NCBI GenBank assembly: GCA_020723965.1
Contig: DYHW01000005.1
Span: 124,001-188,000, forward strand
Length of the DNA: 64,000 nucleotides
Reading direction: 5' to 3'
DNA from: Melioribacter sp.
Lineage (GTDB): Bacteria > Bacteroidota > Ignavibacteria > Ignavibacteriales > Melioribacteraceae
In this document: in pieces, positions 1 through 8,287 of the stretch
How positions within the stretch are numbered: the first letter of the stretch is position 1
Layout: the number at the start of each line of letters is the position of its first letter
Made by a program: the position numbers and the translations under genes
Notes under the pieces: generated by a model
What the model saw: the letters and a program-made list of their open reading frames with translations, nothing else
Told to the model about the DNA's origin: nothing
Databases searched by the model: none

Positions 1-1154
1 TTGCGCGTTTCATCTATTCCTACAGCGTTTTTTATTATCTCTTCTAATTTTTTTATTTGTGCAGCCGGACGCGGCTCAAATACGATTTCTGTATTCTCTC
101 CCTTTTTAACTTCTTTTGGGATGTCGTTAATAACAGCTGCAACGCTAAGTCTTTTTATATTTCCGCTACCTTCAATAACTTTTTGTATCGTTTTGCTTAT
201 CTCATAATTAGTAAGAGAATTTTCGTTGGATTGAGCCGTTGTATCGTTTCTAACTTTTCCGGAGTTGTTCGTCTTTATTGTCTGTTCACTGACCGCCACT
301 TGAGAATCGGGGTCGTACTGTTCCATCGTTTTTTCAACCTGGTCGAAATTGATTTCTGCATTTATCTGTACCATAGCATTACCGTAACCGAGAACGTTAT
401 CTAATATGCTTTGCGCTTTTTGAGCCAAATAATTTTCTACCGAACGTTTTATTTCATATTGTTTTGTTGATGCAAATGCAAGCGGTTCCTCATCGGTATC
501 GTTGTTAAAGATTCTTCCTTTTGTATCAATAATCGAAACTTTATTCGGCTGCAATCCTTCTACGCTTCCACACAGCAAATTCACTATCGATTCAATGTTT
601 TCTTTTGACGGCGCACTATTATTGCGAAGTTTCAGAACTACAGAAGCGGTGGGATTTTTTTCTTCTTCCTTAAAGATTGTTTTTTGCGGAATAACTATGT
701 GAACGCGTGCGCCCACAACTCCGTCTTGCTGCTGTATTGTCCGGGAAAGTTCTCCTTCAAGCGCGCGTTTGTAATTCAACTTCTGCATAAACTCTGACAT
801 ACCCATTGAAGTCTTATCAAAAATTTCGTAACCAATTACACCCGAACTTGGAATTCCTTTTCCGGCAAGAGCAAGACGAAGCTCATAAACTTTTTCACGC
901 GGCACTTTGATTGTCTGGCCATTATCATCAATCTTGTAAAGAATTTTTTGATTTCCTAAATACTCAACAACTTTTGATGCATCTTCTTGCGAAAGACCTG
1001 AATATAAAGTTGAATAGTTCGGCTCATTCAAAAAGAAAAGAAGAACTGCTAGCAGAAAGAGTGTTAAAAACACTCCGCCTGCAAGCATAAATTTCTGTTT
1101 TGGGTTTAGTTTATTCAGTATTCCAAATAATGCTTGTAAAGGATTTGAGTCCAT
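1..1154 (-). CDS. fliF: Flagellar M-ring protein FliF (partial, C-terminus beyond left edge)
   Basis: FliF forms the MS ring of the flagellar basal body in the inner membrane and is the base for rod and switch assembly. The minus-strand reading frame opens at 1154 (MDSNPLQALFGILNKLNPKQ) and stays open for 384 codons to the window edge; whole FliF proteins are usually about 530-560 residues. A hydrophobic segment follows at about residues 22-43. It is followed by the periplasmic ring-building motif region with 'LYSGLSQEDASKVVEYL' and 'GVVGARVHIVIP', both typical of FliF. It starts 2 bases after the fliE stop, so the two are one operon. The C-terminal membrane helix and FliG-binding tail are not in the window. 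Confidence 0.93.
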   Translation of the reverse strand, partial: MDSNPLQALFGILNKLNPKQKFMLAGGVFLTLFLLAVLLFFLNEPNYSTLYSGLSQEDASKVVEYLGNQKILYKIDDNGQTIKVPREKVYELRLALAGKGIPSSGVIGYEIFDKTSMGMSEFMQKLNYKRALEGELSRTIQQQDGVVGARVHIVIPQKTIFKEEEKNPTASVVLKLRNNSAPSKENIESIVNLLCGSVEGLQPNKVSIIDTKGRIFNNDTDEEPLAFASTKQYEIKRSVENYLAQKAQSILDNVLGYGNAMVQINAEINFDQVEKTMEQYDPDSQVAVSEQTIKTNNSGKVRNDTTAQSNENSLTNYEISKTIQKVIEGSGNIKRLSVAAVINDIPKEVKKGENTEIVFEPRPAAQIKKLEEIIKNAVGIDETR

Positions 1155-1156
1155 AG

Positions 1157-1447
1157 TTATATAGGCATCCTTGTTAATTCTTTGAACATATCAACTGCTT
1201 TGTTTCTTATTTCCATTAACATGTCAAGATTAGTTTTTGCTTTTTCGCCTGCAATCATTACTTCGTGCAATTCAATACCGTTACCCGAGACAAAATCTTT
1301 TACCATTTCGGCTGAATCGACTTGAGATTGATTTACGTCTTTAATGAAATTTGTTAGGGTGTTTCCAAAATTTTCATTTTCCAACGGTTTATTCTTTTGC
1401 GGCTGAACCGCCCCGGGTAAAAATTCTCCCAATCCTTCTATTTTCAT
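1157..1447 (-). CDS. fliE: Flagellar hook-basal body protein FliE
   Basis: FliE is the adaptor that connects the MS ring with the proximal rod and is among the first proteins exported through the flagellar secretion gate. The 96-residue length is normal. The C-terminal half shows the family pattern: 'ELHEVMIAGEKAKTNLDMLMEIRNKAVDMFKELTRMPI' contains the conserved H-x-V/M-x-x-A, the NK-A and the E-L-x-R-M-P/Q-I ending (only short parts of it should be compared). It lies between the unknown 77-residue gene (1 base away) and fliF (2 bases away), the standard flgB-flgC-fliE-fliF order apart from the inserted small gene. Confidence 0.93.
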   Translation of the reverse strand: MKIEGLGEFLPGAVQPQKNKPLENENFGNTLTNFIKDVNQSQVDSAEMVKDFVSGNGIELHEVMIAGEKAKTNLDMLMEIRNKAVDMFKELTRMPI

Positions 1448-1448
1448 T

Positions 1449-1682
1449 TCATCCTCTCCTATCGAAAAGTGACCCGACGTGTACGCCGGAAATTTTCCCT
1501 TTAGAGTTATAGGTCTGATATTTCATTATCTCTTCTTTCTGAGCGGGATAGAGTTCTGCAAAAAATTTTTTCTCTTCGGCTGAAATATTCACGTTTCTTT
1601 TTGCTTCTTCCGAAACGCTGTTCGGAACTGCTTTCAAATATGAGGGCGCATAATTGCCTACTGTGTTCATATTAATTTTCAT
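1449..1682 (-). CDS. Uncharacterised 77-residue protein inside flagellar rod operon
   Basis: I do not recognise this protein. It is a compact, charged 77-residue product with no signal peptide or membrane helix. Visible features are a helical 'AEEKKFFAELYPAQKEEI' segment near the middle and a glycine-rich end, 'GVHVGSLFDRRG'. It abuts flgC without a gap and ends 1 base before fliE, so it is almost certainly translated with rod genes. That position suggests a role in rod or MS-ring assembly or export, but this is inference from context only. Confidence 0.75.
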   Translation of the reverse strand: MKINMNTVGNYAPSYLKAVPNSVSEEAKRNVNISAEEKKFFAELYPAQKEEIMKYQTYNSKGKISGVHVGSLFDRRG

Positions 1683-2186
1683 TTAAATCTCCAAAGAATC
1701 TTTTATCATTTGTTTTGCCGAATTGAGCGCTTGAAGATTGGCTTCATAACTTCTTGTTGCTGCTATCATATCCACCATCTCGTTGATCACGTTCACATTC
1801 GATATTTGGACATAACCTTTTTCGTCCGCATCGGGATGATCAGGCATGTAAACAAGTTCTCCTGGTTTCTGATCTTCAAGTTCATTTACTATAACTTGAG
1901 CGTTATCGCCAGAAATATTAACCTCTCGAGGCAAAGCAACAATTGGCAAATGATTTTTGTTTGTTGTGTTCAAACGAATTGTCTGCCCTTCGACAGAAAG
2001 ATTTTGTGCAAATTCGTTTTGGTCCGCCTGAACTTTCAAAGTTTTTCTTTTATACGCTTCGCCGGTTTCTGTACGCACTGCATCTGCGTTTGCAATGTTC
2101 TGCGAAATGAGGTCCATTTTTTTTCTTTGTATGCTCATTCCGCGCGAGCTAAAATTTAGACCGAAAAAACTGCCGGAGATTTTCAA
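1683..2186 (-). CDS. flgC: Flagellar basal-body rod protein FlgC
   Basis: FlgC is a proximal rod subunit of the flagellar axis, exported through the flagellar type III apparatus. The 167 residues carry the N-terminal axial-protein signature, here 'MDLISQNIANADAVRTETG', and the matching C-terminal helix 'NVINEMVDMIAATRSYEAN' that packs against it. The usual internal 'YKRK' and 'G.YVQISNVNV' (written here as the segment GYVQISNVNV) are present. Its start overlaps the flgB stop by 4 bases (ATGA type), which points to translational coupling. Confidence 0.95.
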   Translation of the reverse strand: MKISGSFFGLNFSSRGMSIQRKKMDLISQNIANADAVRTETGEAYKRKTLKVQADQNEFAQNLSVEGQTIRLNTTNKNHLPIVALPREVNISGDNAQVIVNELEDQKPGELVYMPDHPDADEKGYVQISNVNVINEMVDMIAATRSYEANLQALNSAKQMIKDSLEI

Positions 2187-2578
2187 ATTCTGCCTCCGCC
2201 TTTAATTATGTTTTGTATGTTTCTGTAGTAATCGCCTACTTTTTTTGACGCAAACTTGAACCGCAAGGTATTTTCGGCAAGTTCGCTCATTTCCTTCTCG
2301 ATGTTCACATTATTTACACCCGAGGCATAGTCTTCGCTTTCATCTTTCAAAAATTCAAATTTGGAGCTGCCGCTTTGATCTATTTTCAAGCCGCTTAAAT
2401 GCTTTGACTCTGTTGTTTTTAAAAATGAATTGACATTATTATCAAGAAGATCTTTGAAGGCAACATCTTCCCTTTTATAATCTTCAGTTCCGATATTGGC
2501 AATGTTTTTAGCGATTACTTTATTTTTAACCGCACAATAGTCGAGTAGATTTTGAAGAAGTTTTACATGCTCTGGCAT
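2183..2578 (-). CDS. flgB: Flagellar basal-body rod protein FlgB
   Basis: FlgB is a proximal rod protein and works with FlgC. The 131-residue product has the expected rod pattern: 'KNKVIAKNIANIGTEDYKR' near the N-terminus, 'VNNVNIEKEMSELAENTLRF' near the C-terminus and a short final helix 'YYRNIQNIIKGG'. A good ribosome binding site (GAAGGA, about 4 bases before the ATG at 2578) fixes the start. It is the first gene of the flgB-flgC-77aa-fliE-fliF unit, with a sigma-54-like promoter about 30 bases upstream. Confidence 0.95.
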   Translation of the reverse strand: MPEHVKLLQNLLDYCAVKNKVIAKNIANIGTEDYKREDVAFKDLLDNNVNSFLKTTESKHLSGLKIDQSGSSKFEFLKDESEDYASGVNNVNIEKEMSELAENTLRFKFASKKVGDYYRNIQNIIKGGGRI

Positions 2579-2608
2579 ATTTTCCTTCGAGTTGATTGCT
2601 TTTAATAC

Positions 2609-2623
2609 CCAAAAGAAATGCCA
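2609..2623 (-). promoter_or_regulatory. Candidate sigma-54 (-24/-12) promoter for flgB operon
   Basis: Read on the minus strand the sequence is TGGCAT-TTCTT-TTGG. The sigma-54 consensus is TGGCAC, five bases, TTGC. The spacing is exact, the -24 GG is present and 8 of the 10 defined positions match; the final C of the -12 box is replaced by G. It lies about 30 bases upstream of the flgB start. No transcript data are available, so this is a sequence match only. Confidence 0.4.
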
Positions 2624-2700
2624 GAGAAAAAGTTTGAATTCTTTTGAAATGAATAACTGATAATGACTAAGATTGGCTAAAATTCACCAACTGCTATTTA

Positions 2701-2946
2701 TTATTCAGAGTAGTCGAGTATAACAGATTTGGTTTGACCGCAGGAGCAAACAAATTTTATCTCTTTGATATTATCGTTTGCATCTTTCTTTAGAAGAATT
2801 CGTATTCCGTCAACATAATCCTCTTCATAAGAAATTTTACATACACCGTTTATTTCGGCATCGTGAGATTTGATAAGATTTCCGGTTGATAATTTATTTT
2901 TTGAAAATATATCTGTGAACAAAGTGTCTTCAAATTGTTGTGCCAT
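2701..2946 (-). CDS. Uncharacterised 81-residue protein downstream of cheB
   Basis: I do not recognise this family. The 81-residue product is soluble and ends in a short beta-rich stretch with two closely spaced cysteines, 'IKFVCSCGQTKSVILDY'. It starts 2 bases after cheB, so it belongs to the chemotaxis operon, and it is the last gene before the flgB promoter region. Possible roles (adaptor, CheB/CheA partner, metal or redox site at the CxC pair) are guesses from context. Confidence 0.7.
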   Translation of the reverse strand: MAQQFEDTLFTDIFSKNKLSTGNLIKSHDAEINGVCKISYEEDYVDGIRILLKKDANDNIKEIKFVCSCGQTKSVILDYSE

Positions 2947-2948
2947 TT

Positions 2949-4016
2949 TTAAACCACCCTATTTAACATTTCAGGAATTTTTTCTGCCGGCAGAACTGCA
3001 TCCGCCAATCCTGCATCTACAATTGCTTTGGGCATTCCATAAACTACGCATGTTTCTTCATCTTGAGCTATGGAATATCCGCCAATATTTTTTAGATTTT
3101 TTATCGCTTCGAATCCGTCTTTTCCCATTCCTGTCATAATAACGCCAAGATTGTATTTGCCGTAGGTTTCAATAACAGAGTTCATCATAACATCAACAGA
3201 AGGGCGATGAAGCGTATCGCTTGGCTCGCGTGTAATTTGGATTGTTATTCCATTGGAATTCCAGCTTTTTACTTTCATGTGCATGCCGCCAGGGGCAATA
3301 TATATTACGGCTGGGCGAACCGATTCTCCATCTTCAGCTTCTTTTACTTCTAATTTACACATACTGTTCAATCTTTCAGCAAGAGATTTTGTAAACTTAG
3401 GCGGCATGTGTTGAACGATAAAAATAGGAACTCTGACTTTTTCTGAAATCATAGGGAGAATTTTTTGAAGAGTAAATGGTCCGCCGGTAGAGACCCCGAT
3501 CGAAATAGCTTTGTAACACAATCGCGGAACATTTTGAATTACCCCGGCAGCTTTGGGAATAGGCGCTTTATCCTGAACAGATTTTATTCTGCTTAATCTT
3601 TCTCTAAATCGTCTTTGCCGAACAATCTCTTTTACTTTATGAATAAGGTCTTCTTTTATCTTCGAAATATTAACGCTAACGTAGGAAAGTTCTTTTGGAA
3701 TAAAATCTACTGCACCAAGTTCCATTGCACTTATAGTTGCATGAGCACCTTCAGTGGTTAAAGAGCTTACCATAATAACAGAAGTAGGGCATTCGGTCAT
3801 AATCTTTTTTAACGCAGTCAAACCATCCATCACCGGCATTTCAATATCCAGCGTAATAATATCAGGTTTTAATTTCATAGCAAAATCAAAACCTTCCTGC
3901 CCGTTTCGAGCTGTTGCGACTACAGAAATTTCTGGGTCGCTTTCGAGCATAATAGAAAGCGATTTGCGCATAAAAGCCGAGTCGTCTACAATCAAAACCA
4001 AGATTTTACTGTTCAA
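2949..4016 (-). CDS. cheB: Chemotaxis protein-glutamate methylesterase CheB
   Basis: CheB removes methyl groups from (and deamidates) glutamyl side chains of chemoreceptors and provides adaptation. The 355 residues show an N-terminal receiver domain with phospho-acceptor Asp57 ('DIITLDIEMPVMDGL') and a C-terminal methylesterase domain with the catalytic triad Ser176 ('SIGVSTGGP'), His203 ('VQHMPP') and Asp300 ('MTGMGKDG'). A linker of about 40 basic residues joins them. It overlaps the cheA stop by 4 bases. CheA would phosphorylate and so activate it. Confidence 0.96.
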   Translation of the reverse strand: MNSKILVLIVDDSAFMRKSLSIMLESDPEISVVATARNGQEGFDFAMKLKPDIITLDIEMPVMDGLTALKKIMTECPTSVIMVSSLTTEGAHATISAMELGAVDFIPKELSYVSVNISKIKEDLIHKVKEIVRQRRFRERLSRIKSVQDKAPIPKAAGVIQNVPRLCYKAISIGVSTGGPFTLQKILPMISEKVRVPIFIVQHMPPKFTKSLAERLNSMCKLEVKEAEDGESVRPAVIYIAPGGMHMKVKSWNSNGITIQITREPSDTLHRPSVDVMMNSVIETYGKYNLGVIMTGMGKDGFEAIKNLKNIGGYSIAQDEETCVVYGMPKAIVDAGLADAVLPAEKIPEMLNRVV

Positions 4017-5836
4017 GTTGCTCTTTCCAATTTATTAAATAGTTCGTGAACATCAAGGATCATAACTACGGTTCCGTCTCCCATAATAGTTGAACCGGCA
4101 ATGCCATCTATTTTACCAAGATATGAACCAAGCGATTTAATAACAACTTCCTGCTGCCCGACTAATTCATCAACTTTAATTCCGTATCGTTTTTCAGCAA
4201 TGCCAATTTCAATAATATATTGCCAGACGTCATTCTCGTTTTCGTGTCCGTTTAATCTTCCTGCTAATAATTGTTTCAAACTAACAAGCGGAAGAATTGA
4301 ATCTCTAACTTTGATCACGTCTCTTCCGTTAACGCTGTAAATTTGATCTGAGTGGACACGCAATACTTCTATTACGGAATTGAGAGGAATAGCCATCATT
4401 TCGCCGTGCGCTTTGAATATCATTCCGGATATTATTGCAAGAGTTAAGGGAAGTTTTATTTTAATTGTCATCCCTTTGCCAGCTTCAGAATCGATGTCAA
4501 TTATTCCGCGCAGTTTGGAAACATTAGTTTTAACAACATCCATCCCAACGCCGCGTCCAGAAACATTAGAAACTTTTTCGGCAGTTGAAAAGCCGGGCAA
4601 AAATATCAGGTTCATTGCTTCCTGCCGCGAAAGATCTTTTGCCCTCTCTTTAATGATCAATCCCTTAGCAATTGCTTTCTCTTTTATAATATTTGGGTCT
4701 ATTCCTTTGCCGTCGTCTTGAATAGTAATAATAATATTGTTGCCAACATGTTCGGCAGAAAGAAGAACCGTGCCTTTAGGATTTTTACCCGCCTGTTTTC
4801 GAACTTCCGGCATTTCGACCCCATGATCTACAGCATTTCTAATCAAGTGAACAAGCGGATCATTTATTTCTTCTATAAGGTTTTTATCAACTTCAGTCTC
4901 TTCCCCTTTTATAACCAATTCAACTTCTTTGTTCAACTCTTTGCAAAGATCGCGTACGAGGCGCGGATATCGGTTGAATATTTTTGCAATTTTAATCATA
5001 CGAAGTTTCATAACAACAAGCTGCAGTTCGGTTGTCATTAAATCGATCTGCTTTGTTACTTCGCCAAAATCTTTAGAATAATTCGATCCTTCATTTTCTG
5101 CATTGAACTTGGTATTGACTTGTGCAAGACGGTTTCTTCCCAAGACTAATTCGGAAACAATATCCAGAAGAGCGTCCAATCTGTCAACTTCAACGCGTAT
5201 TGTGTTGTCTTTAACTTGAGTTGCCGCAGTAATTTTATTTAGCGTTTCTTGTTTTGTTTCTTCACGCTGTTTTTTATCTAATTTATTGACAGAAGAAGAA
5301 CTTTGATTTTGAGCTTCTAAAACGTTCTCAACATTTTTTTCCTCAACACCTTTTATTGCTAAACTCTCTTCAAGTTTTGCAAGCTCATCTGCTGCTTTTA
5401 TGCTTTCACTTCCATTTTCAATTCCTAATAAAAGGGATTCTAACACATTGCTTACGTTTGCAATATCAACTTCTTCGTTTTGTTCTGTTTCTATTTGCTT
5501 AACCAGCTCTTTGATAGTATCATAGGCAAGTATTATTCCGTCCATCAAGTTTGTATTCAGCGATGCTTCACCTTTACGTAATTTGTTCAGGATATCTTCG
5601 CACTTGTGAGTTACGTGAGGCAGCTTTTCTAATCCAAGAAAACCGGACGTACCCTTGATTGTATGAAACCATCTGAATATTTGATTGAGAAGCTCTTTCT
5701 CATCGGGCTTTTTTTCAATCTCGATAAGATCGAAATCAAGTTTTTCTAAGATTTCTTTAGTCTCAACCAAAAAACTCTCGACAATTTCTTTCATGTCGGG
5801 GTCTATTAGTGTTGGATTTTTAATTGTTTCGTTCAT
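4013..5836 (-). CDS. cheA: Chemotaxis histidine kinase CheA
   Basis: CheA is the receptor-coupled kinase that phosphorylates CheY and CheB. The 607 residues contain a P1 Hpt domain with phospho-His58 ('FHTIKGTSGFLG'), a low-complexity linker (about residues 140-205), the P3 dimerisation helices, a P4 ATPase domain with N box 'LVHLIRNAVDHG', G1 box 'DDGKGID' and G2 region 'SGRGVGMDVV', and a P5 CheW-like domain from about residue 470 to the end. I see no clear P2 domain for CheY/CheB docking, so it appears to be a P2-less form. It overlaps both neighbours by 4 bases. No CheW or receptor gene lies in the window. Confidence 0.96.
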   Translation of the reverse strand: MNETIKNPTLIDPDMKEIVESFLVETKEILEKLDFDLIEIEKKPDEKELLNQIFRWFHTIKGTSGFLGLEKLPHVTHKCEDILNKLRKGEASLNTNLMDGIILAYDTIKELVKQIETEQNEEVDIANVSNVLESLLLGIENGSESIKAADELAKLEESLAIKGVEEKNVENVLEAQNQSSSSVNKLDKKQREETKQETLNKITAATQVKDNTIRVEVDRLDALLDIVSELVLGRNRLAQVNTKFNAENEGSNYSKDFGEVTKQIDLMTTELQLVVMKLRMIKIAKIFNRYPRLVRDLCKELNKEVELVIKGEETEVDKNLIEEINDPLVHLIRNAVDHGVEMPEVRKQAGKNPKGTVLLSAEHVGNNIIITIQDDGKGIDPNIIKEKAIAKGLIIKERAKDLSRQEAMNLIFLPGFSTAEKVSNVSGRGVGMDVVKTNVSKLRGIIDIDSEAGKGMTIKIKLPLTLAIISGMIFKAHGEMMAIPLNSVIEVLRVHSDQIYSVNGRDVIKVRDSILPLVSLKQLLAGRLNGHENENDVWQYIIEIGIAEKRYGIKVDELVGQQEVVIKSLGSYLGKIDGIAGSTIMGDGTVVMILDVHELFNKLERAT

Positions 5837-6597
5837 TTGTTTGCAAAAAGCTTGTCTATTTCTTTTTGAGATGTTTTAATTGAGTTTTCTGCTGCAAGAG
5901 TATCTGCTAAAACTTGATGATTATGATTTCTATCGTAACGCGCATCGGGATTGAAAGCCGTGTTATTGGATAATTCGAATTCTTGCCCGGGTAATTCTTT
6001 TGTTTCTTTACCGCCAAGATCAACTAAAAGAGAAGATAACCGGCTTTGAATAGAAGTGATCATATGATTAACAGATAAAAGCTGCTGTGCGGTAATATCC
6101 TGCACCTGAAGCGATAATGTAATATTCATCATCCCTTCTTGAATTTTGTCAACCATTTGAATCATAGAATTAACATCATCATCTAATGCGGCGGAGTTAG
6201 CCCCGGTCTTAAATATATTTCCAACATCTGGATCGTTTGGATAGCGCGCTACAAGTTTTGCAATCGACTCCTCTTTTGCCGTTAACTTCGACTCTAGAGA
6301 TTTCAGTCTTGCTTGAATGGCTTGAAGATCGTTCGATACTCCGTCAACAACATCTAAAATTTCAGTTGTTGCAACTTCCGTTGCGCTCGATACGTTATCT
6401 AACTGGTGGGCAGCTTTAGGAATCTTGCTTGTACTTTCTTGAATTGATTGGTTTACGTTCTCTAAGAGAGGAACTGTTTCATGCATAAAATCTATTATTT
6501 TCTGAAAAATAGGAACCAACTTTTGTCCGTAAACAAAAAATGATTTTAAATCTCCAAGTTTGTCGAATAGATGCTGCATATTTGTTTTTGCCTCCAT
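5833..6597 (-). CDS. cheZ: CheZ-like CheY-P phosphatase
   Basis: The 254-residue helical protein carries the CheZ active-site pattern: 'LQVQDITAQQLLSVN' places Asp167 and Gln171 four residues apart, as in CheZ Asp143/Gln147, which position the water that attacks CheY-P. The rest is a long helical hairpin plus a flexible region (about 196-238). The protein ends in 'SQKEIDKLFANK', which fits the CheY-binding peptide at the CheZ C-terminus and the FliM-type 'SQ-EID-L' motif. It lies between cheY and cheA with 4-base overlap into cheA. Overall identity to enterobacterial CheZ is low, so the assignment rests on motifs and context. Confidence 0.82.
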   Translation of the reverse strand: MEAKTNMQHLFDKLGDLKSFFVYGQKLVPIFQKIIDFMHETVPLLENVNQSIQESTSKIPKAAHQLDNVSSATEVATTEILDVVDGVSNDLQAIQARLKSLESKLTAKEESIAKLVARYPNDPDVGNIFKTGANSAALDDDVNSMIQMVDKIQEGMMNITLSLQVQDITAQQLLSVNHMITSIQSRLSSLLVDLGGKETKELPGQEFELSNNTAFNPDARYDRNHNHQVLADTLAAENSIKTSQKEIDKLFANK

Positions 6598-6608
6598 ATT
6601 AGCCCCCT

Positions 6609-6989
6609 TTAAGCCGCAGTTATAACAATTGCTTCAATTTTTTCTCTAAGGATTTGCGGCGTAAAAGGCTTAACAATATAGTTATTCACTTTTGCCTGCA
6701 ATGCCTCTACAATATCCTCTTTCATGCCGCGCGTTGTTACCATTAAAATAGGAATGCTTTCTAATTTAGGATTAGAGCGGACTGCTTTAACAAGCTCCAA
6801 ACCTGAAACTTCCGGCATATTCCAATCCGTTATTACAAAATTTATAGATTCGTCCACAGTAAGCTTCTGCATTGCTTCTCTGCCGTCAGCAGCTTCCACA
6901 AAGCTTTCGTGCCCGATAGTCTTAAGAGAGTTGATAACAATTCTTCTCATAGTTACAGAATCGTCAACGATCAAAAATTTAAGTGCCAT
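6609..6989 (-). CDS. cheY: Chemotaxis response regulator CheY
   Basis: This stand-alone receiver domain (126 residues) carries the phospho-signal from CheA to the flagellar switch. The acidic pair is at 'IVDDS', the phospho-acceptor is Asp55 in 'VITDWNMPE', the conserved Thr is in 'MVTTRG' and the Lys is in 'YIVKPF'. 'TDWNMP' is a hallmark of motor-binding CheY proteins. It lies 11 bases before the cheZ-like gene, which agrees with kinase/phosphatase control of the same regulator. Confidence 0.95.
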   Translation of the reverse strand: MALKFLIVDDSVTMRRIVINSLKTIGHESFVEAADGREAMQKLTVDESINFVITDWNMPEVSGLELVKAVRSNPKLESIPILMVTTRGMKEDIVEALQAKVNNYIVKPFTPQILREKIEAIVITAA

Positions 6990-6999
6990 AGTTGAACCT

Positions 7000-7365
7000 C
7001 TAGTTTAGATATTTTGAAACTTCATAAACAACACGTTTCGGATCGAATGGTTTAACAAGATAAGAGTTTGCGCCGCATTCTAATCCTTTTTGTATATCTT
7101 CGGTATTTCCGAGCGATGAAAGAACTATAATTGGAAGTTCTTTATACTCATCGTTTTTCCTAATAGACAAGATCAGTTCATACCCGTCAACGTTAGGCAT
7201 GTTCAGATCTGTAATAACCAAATCGATCTTTTGCGTAGGAAGAATTTCTATTGCTTCCATTCCGTCTGAACAGGAGATAATCTCGAATCCTTTTACAGAA
7301 AGAGCAACCGAAACAAATTTTCTGATCGTTGGAGAATCATCGGCTACTAGTATTACCTTCTTCAT
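7000..7365 (-). CDS. Second CheY-like receiver protein
   Basis: A 121-residue single receiver domain: Asp pair in 'VADDSPTIRKF', phospho-acceptor Asp53 in 'ITDLNMPNVDGYEL', Ser/Thr in 'IVLSSLG' and Lys in 'YLVKPFDP'. I start it at 7365 because an AGGAGT ribosome binding site lies 10 bases upstream; the longer frame from 7392 would overlap cheR by 20 bases and add a non-conserved tail. It sits between cheR and cheY. With two regulators and one kinase, it could be a second output or a phosphate sink for CheA; sequence alone cannot decide. Confidence 0.9.
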   Translation of the reverse strand: MKKVILVADDSPTIRKFVSVALSVKGFEIISCSDGMEAIEILPTQKIDLVITDLNMPNVDGYELILSIRKNDEYKELPIIVLSSLGNTEDIQKGLECGANSYLVKPFDPKRVVYEVSKYLN

Positions 7366-7372
7366 AGTAAGT

Positions 7373-8287
7373 TTACTCCTTTTTATAACCAACTGTGTTG
7401 GGATAGCTAATCAGCTTAAATGCTTTGGAAATACCATGTAGTGTTTCGGAATATCCGATGAACAAGTATCCCCCTTTATTTAACGAGTTATAAAGATTAG
7501 CAACAACTTTGGTTTTAGATAGTTGATCAAAATAAATAAGTACATTTGCACAAAAGATAACGTCGAAGTTGAACATAAGCCGCATTGCAGCATCATCGTA
7601 CAAATTCATTATTTTGAATGAAGCCATCTTTTTGATATCGGGCTGCACTTCAAACGCGCCGTTTCCCGTCTGCTTAAAATATTTTTTCAAATAATACGGG
7701 GGAGTGTTGCGCACCGAATAATCTCTGTAAACACCATTGACTGCAGTTTCAACTACAGCGCTGTTAATGTCCGTTCCGACAACTTCCAATTCCATATTGG
7801 GGTTTCTTGGTTTTATCATGTCTTGAAATATCATTGCAATTGAATATGCTTCTTCTCCAGAAGAGCTTGCCGCACTCCAAATACGAATTTTATTTTTTCC
7901 CGTAGCAAGTTTAGAATTGATCACTTCGGGAAGAATATGAGCCGCTAGAGCATCAAGCTGCGGTTGATTTCTGAAAAAGAATGTTTCGTTAATTGTGATT
8001 GCTTCAAAAAAATATTTCTTCTCTGCATTCGAGTTTTGACCGAAGCGCAAAAGATCAAAATACTCTTCAAAAGTCTTAAGCCCCAAGTAATTCATTCTTC
8101 TTTGCAGACGGCTTTCAAGGAAATATTTTTTATTGTCCTGGAAATAAATGCCGCAATTTTCATAAATATATTTGCGAATAGCTGTAAAGAGCTGCACAGA
8201 CATAAATGCCTGTTTTACACCCGACGGGGCAATGCTTTGAGCTAATCCTGATGCGCTTAAGTTGAGTGTTGGATTCATATTTTTCAA
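7373..8287 (-). CDS. cheR: Chemotaxis methyltransferase CheR
   Basis: CheR methylates receptor glutamates with S-adenosylmethionine and counteracts CheB. The 304 residues have an N-terminal helical domain with 'YFLESRLQRRM' and the catalytic-region motif 'TINETFFFR'. The Rossmann-type SAM domain follows with 'WSAASSSGEEAYSIAM', 'VVGTDIN', 'CANVLIYF' and 'LFIGYSETL'. An extra 25 residues at the N-terminus are not conserved. It overlaps the HEAT-protein stop by 4 bases, so it is part of the same operon. Confidence 0.96.
   Translation of the reverse strand: MKNMNPTLNLSASGLAQSIAPSGVKQAFMSVQLFTAIRKYIYENCGIYFQDNKKYFLESRLQRRMNYLGLKTFEEYFDLLRFGQNSNAEKKYFFEAITINETFFFRNQPQLDALAAHILPEVINSKLATGKNKIRIWSAASSSGEEAYSIAMIFQDMIKPRNPNMELEVVGTDINSAVVETAVNGVYRDYSVRNTPPYYLKKYFKQTGNGAFEVQPDIKKMASFKIMNLYDDAAMRLMFNFDVIFCANVLIYFDQLSKTKVVANLYNSLNKGGYLFIGYSETLHGISKAFKLISYPNTVGYKKE

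Noticed and set aside
1710..2159. Open plus-strand frame of 149 codons over flgC
   Set aside because: It is the antisense shadow of flgC, has no ribosome binding site and shows no family pattern.
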